Positions 7,197 to 12,926 of a stretch of 25,563 nucleotides of DNA are shown here, one piece after another. The stretch comes from Actinocrinis sp035650855. GTDB lineage: Bacteria > Actinomycetota > Actinomycetes > Streptomycetales > Catenulisporaceae. The stretch is taken from contig NZ_DASRGV010000298.1 in the NCBI RefSeq assembly GCF_035650855.1, forward strand, positions 1 through 25,563, in the 5' to 3' direction. Positions within the stretch are counted from its first letter, which is position 1, and each line of letters starts with the position of its first letter. The notes under the pieces were generated by a model that saw nothing but the letters and a program-made list of their open reading frames with translations, did no database searches and was not told the origin of the DNA. The position numbers and the translations under genes were made by a program.

Positions 7197-8429
7197 TTAC
7201 GGAATCGAGCCGCCGGCGTTGATCGGGATGTAGCACGCGTACCAACCGGCACCGACCGCGAGCGCGGCGAGCGCGAGGTACACCGCCGGCCGACGCTGAA
7301 CCTTCGCCAGCGCGGAGGCGATGGGCAGCAGCAGCGGGAAGAGCGCGAGGAATTCGCGCGGCACGACCGTGTACACGTGGATCGACGCGTAGACGATCGC
7401 CGCGACGATGATCGTGTAGCAGATCAGCGGCCACGGTACGCGCTGCAGGATCAGCAGCACGATCAGCACCGGAGCGATGAGCAGCGCGGCCGTGGTGATC
7501 AGCGTCGGGTAGTTCTGATAGCCGGGCGCGGTACCGAGCATGCCTTCGTGGATGCGGTGCAGTACGAACTGCACGTTGCTGAACCCGGTGCCCCACTGCT
7601 TCTGTGCCTTGAGATAGCCGGTGAGGCTGCCCATGCGGTGCGCGACGTAGGCGAGGTAAGCGATCATGCCGAGCGGCGGGATCACCAGCGCGAACCACGG
7701 GCGCCAGGCAGCGCCGCCTGAGGCGTCGTCGCGCAGGTGACCCCGGCGCTTGATCAGCTCGATGAGCGCGGCAAGGCACACCGTGGCGACGAGCGCGTTC
7801 GCGGTCGGCCTGGTCAGCCCGGCGAAGAAGGCCAGGATGCCGGCGGCGACCCACCAGCGGCGCAGCAGCGTGTAGAGAGCCCAGGCGGACAGGCAGATGG
7901 CGAGCGTGTCAGCGTACGAGGCGCCCTCGATGACCGCGGAGGGCAGCAGCGCCCAGAGCGCCGCGAAGATCACCCCGGTACGCGCGTCGCGGACCAGCCG
8001 GCCGATCTCGAAAAGCGCCCAGGCGCAGGCCGCGGCGGCGATCCAGGTGATGATGACGCCCACGACGTCCGCGCTCAGACCGGTGACGTCGTGGCCCAGC
8101 CGCATCAGCCCCGGATACAGCGGGAAGAAGGGGAACGGCGAGCCGAACTTGGCGATGTGCGTGTCGTAGCCGTGCTCGGCGATCAGCCGGTACCAGCCGG
8201 AGTCGACGAACACGAACAGGCCGCGCTGAGCGTATCCGTGCCCTGCGGAGAGGATCGCGAAGACCGCGGTGCTGACCAGCCGGATGGCGAGGTACAGGCC
8301 GACCGCGGGCCACGCGCGGGACGCGGATCTGCGGGCCCGCCGCGCCGCGGAGCGCGGCCAGGACGCGTTGGCCGGCGCCGGGCCGCCGGGCGAAGCCTGG
8401 TCGTCCGTCGCCACCACGGTGCCGCTCAC
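7197..8429 (-). CDS. PIG-V-like GT-C mannosyltransferase, integral membrane
   Basis: This 410-aa multi-pass protein looks like a bacterial member of the PIG-V/GPI mannosyltransferase 2-like group of GT-C glycosyltransferases, which use polyprenol-phosphate sugars. After a charged cytoplasmic leader (residues 1-40), the first helix leads into a loop with FVDSGWYRLIAEHGYD. This Asp-containing first loop is where GT-C enzymes keep their catalytic acid. It is followed by FPFFPLYPGLMRLGH, equivalent to the FFPLxP motif, then EGASYADTL and a GLTRPTANAL segment comparable to the S/T-R-x-N motif. About nine or ten hydrophobic helices follow. The start is GTG 8429, with a GAAGGGA purine run about 10 nt upstream. 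It is separated from the PLC gene by 196 nt. The GT-C class is fairly sure; sugar and acceptor (a mannosylated lipid or protein) are inferred. Confidence 0.7.
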   Translation of the reverse strand: MSGTVVATDDQASPGGPAPANASWPRSAARRARRSASRAWPAVGLYLAIRLVSTAVFAILSAGHGYAQRGLFVFVDSGWYRLIAEHGYDTHIAKFGSPFPFFPLYPGLMRLGHDVTGLSADVVGVIITWIAAAACAWALFEIGRLVRDARTGVIFAALWALLPSAVIEGASYADTLAICLSAWALYTLLRRWWVAAGILAFFAGLTRPTANALVATVCLAALIELIKRRGHLRDDASGGAAWRPWFALVIPPLGMIAYLAYVAHRMGSLTGYLKAQKQWGTGFSNVQFVLHRIHEGMLGTAPGYQNYPTLITTAALLIAPVLIVLLILQRVPWPLICYTIIVAAIVYASIHVYTVVPREFLALFPLLLPIASALAKVQRRPAVYLALAALAVGAGWYACYIPINAGGSIP

Positions 8430-8519
8430 GCTCAGCCGTCCCTTCGCCCTGCCCCCTGGCGCTTCCGCCTCGTCAACCGGCGGATCATAGCAGCGTACCC
8501 CGCTCGGCCCGCGAGCCGG

Positions 8520-9605
8520 TCAGCGCTCAGGGCCGGTCGCGGAGGCGGTCTCGGGCGCCCGGCGGCGGCCGACGGTGAGGCTCAGCACGGTCGTCACGGC
8601 GAGAGTGACGACGATGACGCCGAGCGAGAACGGGATGGACACGGTCGGCAGCGCGATCGGGCCCAGGTGCTCGATCCCCGAGCCGTGCAGCGCTTCGACG
8701 ATCATCTTCAACCCGATGAAGCCGAGCACCACGGACAGGCCGGTGGACAGGTACACCAGCCGGTCGAGCAGGCCGCCGATCAGGAAGTACAGCTGCCGCA
8801 GGCCGAGCAGCGCGAAGGCGTTTGCCGTGAACACGATGTAAGCCTGCTGAGTCAGCCCGAAGACCGCGGGGATCGAGTCGAGCGCGAACAGCACGTCGGT
8901 CGCGCCGATCGCGAGGATCACCAGGGCCATCGGGGTCAGCGCGCGGCGGGAGCGGGCGGCGCCGGTGTTCTCGTGGCCGTCTGCGGCGATGCGCGCGGTC
9001 AGCGCGGTGCCGTGGTAGTCGTCGACCGTCGGGTAGAAGCTGCGGACGAGTCGCACCAGGCCGTTCTCGCGTGGCGCGGCGGACGTTCCGGCGTCGGCGG
9101 ACTTTCCACTGTCGGCGCCCTTCGCGGCGCCTTCCTGCGCCGGGCCGCTCTCGTGTCCGGCGGCCAGCTTGACCGCGGTGTAGATGAGGAATGCGCCGAA
9201 GACGTAGAACACCCAGTCGAAGGTCGAGACGATCGCCGAGCCGGCTCCGATGAAGACGCCGCGCAGCCCCAGCGCGACGAGGACGCCGATCAGCAGCACC
9301 CGGTGCTGGAACTCCCGCGGCACCTTGAAGCGGGCCATGATGATCACGAAGACGAAGAGGTTGTCCACCGACAGGCTGTACTCGGTGATCCAGCCGGCGA
9401 AGAACTGGCCGCCGTAGGTCGGTCCGGCGAGGTGGCTCAGCCCGATGCCGAAGCTGACCGCGAGCGCGGCCATCAGCGCGACCCAGGTCCCCGCCTCGCG
9501 CAGCGATACGGCGTGTGGTTTGCGGCCGACGACGAACAGGTCGAGGGCGAGCACGGCCAGCAGGCCGATCAGGGTGGCTCCCCAGACCCACAGGGAAACG
9601 GACAT
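8520..9605 (-). CDS. terC: TerC-family membrane protein (metal-ion homeostasis)
   Basis: This is a 361-aa TerC/Alx family protein, an integral membrane protein associated with manganese efflux and tellurite resistance. The first half has the signature LALDLFVV (Asp near 22) and EYSLSVDNLFVFVIIM (Asp81, Asn82). The second half repeats it as ATDVLFALDSIPAVFGLT with the following FTANAFALLGLRQLYF. This gives the internal pseudo-symmetry and intramembrane acidic residues of the family. A hydrophilic linker (about 150-190, rich in Gly/Ala/Ser/Lys) connects the halves. ATG 9605 is chosen because GGAGG lies 8 nt upstream; an overlapping ATG at 9612 opens a different, non-TerC frame. A Mn-type riboswitch precedes the gene (9645-9773), which independently supports manganese control. 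Confidence 0.95.
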   Translation of the reverse strand: MSVSLWVWGATLIGLLAVLALDLFVVGRKPHAVSLREAGTWVALMAALAVSFGIGLSHLAGPTYGGQFFAGWITEYSLSVDNLFVFVIIMARFKVPREFQHRVLLIGVLVALGLRGVFIGAGSAIVSTFDWVFYVFGAFLIYTAVKLAAGHESGPAQEGAAKGADSGKSADAGTSAAPRENGLVRLVRSFYPTVDDYHGTALTARIAADGHENTGAARSRRALTPMALVILAIGATDVLFALDSIPAVFGLTQQAYIVFTANAFALLGLRQLYFLIGGLLDRLVYLSTGLSVVLGFIGLKMIVEALHGSGIEHLGPIALPTVSIPFSLGVIVVTLAVTTVLSLTVGRRRAPETASATGPER

Positions 9606-9612
9606 TGCGCAT

Positions 9613-9650
9613 ACCTCCGGCGGACTTGGACGTCAGTCATCACCGGAGGT
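9613..9650 (-). promoter_or_regulatory. Anti-Shine-Dalgarno hairpin in the terC leader
   Basis: On the minus strand ACCTCCGG (9650-9643) is the exact complement of CCGGAGGT (9620-9613). The second arm contains the terC ribosome binding site GGAGG. The first arm is also the 3' strand of riboswitch helix P1. The two pairings exclude each other, giving an obvious translational switch: SD hidden when P1 is open, SD free when P1 is closed. The complementarity is seen directly; the mechanism is inferred. Confidence 0.75.
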
Positions 9651-9773
9651 CTCCTCCACCCCGCCGCTGCGGGGCCGGTGACACCGGATCGAGGCCGCGG
9701 CGCCGCTTGCGACGCCCGCGACGCCGGTCGTGTTGACGGACGTCACCGCTGGGGTCAGGGAGTACTCCCCTCC
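9645..9773 (-). ncRNA. yybP-ykoY manganese riboswitch upstream of terC
   Basis: The minus-strand leader of terC carries the conserved pieces of the yybP-ykoY class in the right order. P1 5' strand GGAGG (9773-9769) leads directly into the L1 motif GGGGAGTA (9770-9763). A mid-element GTCAACACG follows (complement of 9729-9737), and then the L3 motif GAGACC (complement of 9648-9653) leads into the P1 3' strand CCTCC (9649-9645). L1 and L3 together form the Mn2+ site in known structures. TerC genes are among the classic targets of this riboswitch, so position and sequence agree. The central part (about 9660-9728) is GC-rich and would form the variable P2/P4-type stems. Confidence 0.88.
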
Positions 9774-10059
9774 TTGCAGATCCATTCTCGCACAGGTGCG
9801 CGAGGGGCGGCCCTTCATCCGCCCGGGTGAAGAAATCGGCCATTCGGCGTACGCGGAGCAACCGGCCGCCTACTCTTGGCTGCGGACGCGCGGCGGCGGA
9901 CCGCGGGAGGACGCCGGATCGGACCGCGGCTGCGGCGTCCCGGGACTGTGCGCTATGCGCGGGCCGGGAACTCTACCGGGCAAGCACGGCCGCGGGCCCG
10001 GAGCACGTCGGCGAACCCGTCCGGCGGCGCGACGAAGACCGGGCGGAGGGCAGGTGGGC
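9774..10059. other. Divergent control region between terC leader and the phosphatase gene
   Basis: These 286 nt should contain two divergent promoters. On the plus strand TACTCT (9871-9876) fits a TANNNT -10 element, but no good -35 was found. On the minus strand a GAGAAT-like hexamer lies about 10-15 nt before the riboswitch. The frame of the downstream gene stays open back to 9730, but the encoded Arg/Gly-rich sequence looks non-coding and would overlap the riboswitch, so it is not taken as protein. Confidence 0.4.
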
Positions 10060-12240
10060 GTGAACGGCATGGAGAGCACGGTCCGGACGGCTTTGGCGGG
10101 CGGGCGGCCCGACCGCGCGACGCCCCCCGAGGTGGGCGCGACCAGGGCCGGACCGGGCGGCCGTGGCGGCTCGAGGGGCGGTGAGCGCGACGGGGCCGGG
10201 TCCGGCCGGCGTGCCGGAAGCGCGGCGCGAGGACGCGGCGAAAGCCAGCCGTCCCACGACATGGCCGCGCAGCCGCCAGGCGACGCGGCTGGGGCGGGAA
10301 ACGTTGCCATCGAGGATCGGGCCGATATCGAGGCGCAGGCGACGGACCAGGCCGATTTCGAGACGCATCCGACGGACAGTCAGTTCGCGCACGAGAACGC
10401 CGAAGGCCAACCCGCGAGCCCTCCGAGCACGGAAGCCGCATTTCACCGCGACCGATTCGCGCACGAGAACGCCGAAGGCGAATCCGCCAGCCCTCGGAGC
10501 ACGGAAGCCGCGTTTCACCGCGACCGATTCGCGCACGAGAACGCCGAGCGGGACGGCCTCCCCGGTTCCTTGGGCGAGCGAGCCGGCCGGGGCCGCGGGG
10601 GCTGGGATCCGCTCGACGAACTCGCCGTGCGGGTGGGCTCGACGCTGGATCCGGCGATCACCGCGCAAGAGGTCGTGGACTTGGTCGTGCCCGGGTTCGC
10701 CGATCACGCCTCGATCCTGCTGCGCGAGAGCGTGCTGAGCGGCGCCGGCGCCTCCGAGCCGCGCGACGGGCCGGTCCGGCTGGTCAGGCTGGCGTTCAGC
10801 GCCTGGGACGCCACACTGGCCGAGCGGCTGCGCGCGGCCTGGCCGGTCGGACGGGTCACCGTGGTGCCGGAGCATTCGCCCTGCGTGAAGGCGATGCGGT
10901 CGCATGAAGTGATCATCGACACGATGCATTCCCTTCCGTCGAGCGCCGACGGCTCGGACGTCGACCAGCTGCTCGCCGGGCGTCCCGCGGTCTACGCCCC
11001 GCTTCTCGTCGGCGGCCGGGTGCTCGGGGTGATGCTGTTCTCCCGCAATCCGGCGCGCGGCGGGTTCTGCCCTGCGGAGATCGCCTCGATCGAGCGGGTG
11101 GCGGCGCGCGCCTCGATCTGGATGGACAACGCCCGGCTGCACGACCAGCTGCGTCACACGGCGATCAGCATGCAGAAGGCGATGCTGCCGACCAAGCTGT
11201 CCGCCCCGGCCGGCCTCGAGATCGCGCACCGCTACCTTCCGGGCAGCGACATGGCGGTGGTCGGCGGCGACTGGTTCGACGTGATCGCCCTGTCCGGCGG
11301 CCGGGTCGCGCTGGTGGTCGGCGACGTGATGGGCCACGGCACCCAGGCGGCCAGCGTGATGGGCCAGCTGCGCACCGCGGTCCGGACCCTCGCGGCGGTG
11401 GATCTGCCGCCCGCCGAGGTGCTGGCGCACCTGGACGACCTGATGCCGGACATCGACGACTCGCTGTTCGCGACCTGTGTCTACGCGGTCTACGATCCGG
11501 CGACGCAGCAGTGTTCGATCTCCCGGGCCGGTCACGTGCCGCCGCTGGTGGTGCGCCCGGACGGCAAGACCGAGGTGCTGCACCAGGTCGCCCCCGGCCT
11601 GCCGCTCGGCCTCGGCGGCGCGATGGGCACCTTCGGCACGCTCGACATCGAGCTGCCGGACGACTCGTTGTTCGTGCTGTGCACGGATGGGCTGCTGGAG
11701 AACAAGGCCCGTGACATCGACTCCGGGCTCAACCTGCTGCGCGCGAACCTGGCCGATCCGGGCCGGCCGCTGCAGGAGATCTGCGACCAGGTGGTCAAGG
11801 AACTGGACCTGACCAAGGACCGGGACGACATCGCGCTGCTGATCAGCCGGGTGCATCCGCTGCCGCCCGACCGGTCGGCCGCGTGGCGGCTGCCCGGCGA
11901 GCCCAGGCAGGTCGCGCACTGCCGCCGCCTGGTGCGCGACACCCTGGCCGCCTGGTCGCTGACCGCCTTCACCGAGACGGTCGAGCTGCTGGTCAGCGAG
12001 CTGGTGACGAACGCGATCCAGCACGCGGGCGGCGAGATCAGGCTGCGCCTGCAGCGGGACGAGGGCGCGCTGCTGTGCGAGGTCTGCGACCAGACCCGCA
12101 CTCCGCCCGAGTTGCAGGAGCTGTCCGCGCCCGCCGAACGCGGCCGAGGCATCCTGCTGGTCAACGAGCTGTCCGGCAAATGGGGACACCGACGCACCGC
12201 GTCAGGCAAGATCGTCTGGTTCACGCTCCCGATCGAATAG
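10060..12240 (+). CDS. GAF-PP2C(SpoIIE)-HATPase signalling phosphatase
   Basis: This 726-aa multidomain regulator belongs to the actinobacterial RsbU/SpoIIE-type group that controls anti-sigma pathways. GTG 10060 is chosen because GGAGGG (10045-10050) precedes it at good spacing. Residues 1-180 are low complexity and contain two near-identical 24-aa repeats. Residues about 185-370 form a GAF-like sensor. The PP2C phosphatase follows (about 375-600) with GGDWFDVI (about 402), GDVMGHG, CTDGLLE and DRDDIALL, which carry the Asp residues that bind two Mn/Mg ions. The C-terminus (about 606-726) is a GHKL ATPase of the RsbW/anti-sigma kinase kind, with SELVTNAIQHA (N box, about 645) and ERGRGILLVNELSGKWG. 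One chain therefore contains a kinase-like and a phosphatase-like module. A cytoplasmic location is inferred, since no membrane helix is seen. Confidence 0.92.
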   Translation: MNGMESTVRTALAGGRPDRATPPEVGATRAGPGGRGGSRGGERDGAGSGRRAGSAARGRGESQPSHDMAAQPPGDAAGAGNVAIEDRADIEAQATDQADFETHPTDSQFAHENAEGQPASPPSTEAAFHRDRFAHENAEGESASPRSTEAAFHRDRFAHENAERDGLPGSLGERAGRGRGGWDPLDELAVRVGSTLDPAITAQEVVDLVVPGFADHASILLRESVLSGAGASEPRDGPVRLVRLAFSAWDATLAERLRAAWPVGRVTVVPEHSPCVKAMRSHEVIIDTMHSLPSSADGSDVDQLLAGRPAVYAPLLVGGRVLGVMLFSRNPARGGFCPAEIASIERVAARASIWMDNARLHDQLRHTAISMQKAMLPTKLSAPAGLEIAHRYLPGSDMAVVGGDWFDVIALSGGRVALVVGDVMGHGTQAASVMGQLRTAVRTLAAVDLPPAEVLAHLDDLMPDIDDSLFATCVYAVYDPATQQCSISRAGHVPPLVVRPDGKTEVLHQVAPGLPLGLGGAMGTFGTLDIELPDDSLFVLCTDGLLENKARDIDSGLNLLRANLADPGRPLQEICDQVVKELDLTKDRDDIALLISRVHPLPPDRSAAWRLPGEPRQVAHCRRLVRDTLAAWSLTAFTETVELLVSELVTNAIQHAGGEIRLRLQRDEGALLCEVCDQTRTPPELQELSAPAERGRGILLVNELSGKWGHRRTASGKIVWFTLPIE
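10384..10550 (+). repeat. 72-bp tandem repeats inside the phosphatase gene
   Basis: Two full copies (10384-10455 and 10456-10527) differ at only five positions, and a third partial copy runs from 10528 to about 10550. Each encodes 24 residues of the type FAHENAEGxxASPxSTEAAFHRDR. A shorter 30-bp degenerate duplication (ADIEAQATDQ / ADFETHPTDS) lies just upstream around 10320-10380. The unit length keeps the frame. Confidence 0.9.
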
Positions 12241-12296
12241 GCCGATCGGCGCGGGACGGCGGACGCCCGCATCGACGGGTCGCGGACGCGCGGATA

Positions 12297-12312
12297 CTGC
12301 GATGCGTCGCAG
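12297..12312. promoter_or_regulatory. Inverted repeat upstream of the Nudix gene
   Basis: CTGCGA (12297-12302) and TCGCAG (12307-12312) form a perfect 6-bp inverted repeat with a 4-nt loop. It lies just upstream of the inferred -10 element, roughly over the -35 region, so it could be an operator. It could equally be a short terminator of the phosphatase gene. Confidence 0.35.
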
Positions 12313-12325
12313 GGTTGGTATTTCG

Positions 12326-12331
12326 TAGCCT
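12326..12331 (+). promoter_or_regulatory. Candidate -10 element of a leaderless Nudix transcript
   Basis: TAGCCT fits the actinobacterial TANNNT -10 consensus and ends 6 nt before ATG 12338. Transcription would then begin at or next to the A of ATG. No Shine-Dalgarno sequence is present before this ATG, which agrees with a leaderless mRNA. Confidence 0.5.
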
Positions 12332-12337
12332 GTCCCG

Positions 12338-12769
12338 ATGGACAGACTACTGAAGGTCATGGCGTACATCGTGCGCGAAGATCGGCTGCTCGTGTTCACG
12401 CATGCCGATGACGCGACGCCGTTCGAGTCGGGACTTCAGGTCCCGGCAGGTTCCGTGCGGCCGGGCGAGCTACCTGAAGACGCCGTGCTGCGCGAGGCGC
12501 AGGAGGAGACCGACCTGGACGGTCTGCACATCGAGCGCTTCCTTGGCGTGACCGAGTACGACGCGCGACCCTACGCCGACGCCACGTACGTCAGGTTCTT
12601 CTTTCAGTTGTCGGTGGACGCCCCGGAGCTGCCCGAGCGCTGGACCGGCTGGGAGCGCGGCGACGGCAAGGGAGAGCCGATCCGGTTCGAGCTGTTCTGG
12701 ACTCCGTTGCGGAAGGCCCACGTCCTGGCGGCCGGGCAGAGCGCGCTGCTCGGCCGCCTCTTTGACTGA
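12338..12769 (+). CDS. Nudix hydrolase
   Basis: This 143-aa protein carries a nearly complete Nudix box, the metal-binding loop-helix-loop that hydrolyses a nucleoside diphosphate linked to another moiety. The box starts at PAGSVRPGE (about residue 36) and continues with AVLREAQEETDL. The three catalytic Glu residues and the Arg of REUxEE are present, while the final Gly of the consensus is Asp. The remainder is an ordinary alpha/beta fold (YVRFFFQLSV, IRFELFWTPL). Substrate cannot be deduced: dNTP clean-up, NDP-sugars or ADP-ribose are all possible. The gene appears to have its own promoter and lies convergent to uvrB, 122 nt away. ATG 12338 is preferred because the -10 hexamer ends 6 nt before it. 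Confidence 0.9.
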   Translation: MDRLLKVMAYIVREDRLLVFTHADDATPFESGLQVPAGSVRPGELPEDAVLREAQEETDLDGLHIERFLGVTEYDARPYADATYVRFFFQLSVDAPELPERWTGWERGDGKGEPIRFELFWTPLRKAHVLAAGQSALLGRLFD

Positions 12770-12814
12770 GACCGCTTATTCGGTTGAGGCCGCGTGATCC
12801 GCGCCGGTGACGGG

Positions 12815-12926
12815 CGTCAGACTCCGGCGGCGCAATCGCCGCGAAGCTCCCGTTGGGGTCAGGCACGCGACGCAGCCTCCTCGGGCCGACGTCAGACTCC
12901 TGCGGCGCGCATGCCGCGCAGCTCCT
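12815..12926 (-). repeat. Degenerate duplication of the uvrB 3' end
   Basis: The sequence at 12890-12926, which includes the last codons and the stop of uvrB, is repeated 75 bp further downstream at 12815-12851 with roughly 80% identity. The minus-strand copy would read ELRGDCAAGV-stop beside the genuine ELRGMRAAGV-stop. A small GCGGCG/CGCCGC hairpin (12827-12842) lies in the downstream copy and might act as terminator. The rest of the Nudix-uvrB gap holds nothing recognisable. Confidence 0.75.

Noticed and set aside
8527..9612. A minus-strand frame starting at ATG 9612, 7 nt before the terC ATG
   Set aside because: It reads terC in the wrong frame and yields an Arg-rich sequence. The ATG at 9605 has better spacing from GGAGG and gives TerC.
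7737..9830. A 697-codon plus-strand open frame across the mannosyltransferase and terC
   Set aside because: It spans two well-supported minus-strand genes plus a riboswitch, and has the low-complexity composition of an antisense shadow.
9730..10059. N-terminal extension of the phosphatase back to 9730
   Set aside because: It would overlap the terC riboswitch, lacks a ribosome binding site, and looks non-coding; GTG 10060 has a good GGAGGG.
9973..12189. A 738-codon minus-strand frame opposite the phosphatase gene
   Set aside because: The plus strand carries complete GAF, PP2C and ATPase motifs; the minus frame is Arg/Gln/His-rich with no recognisable domain.
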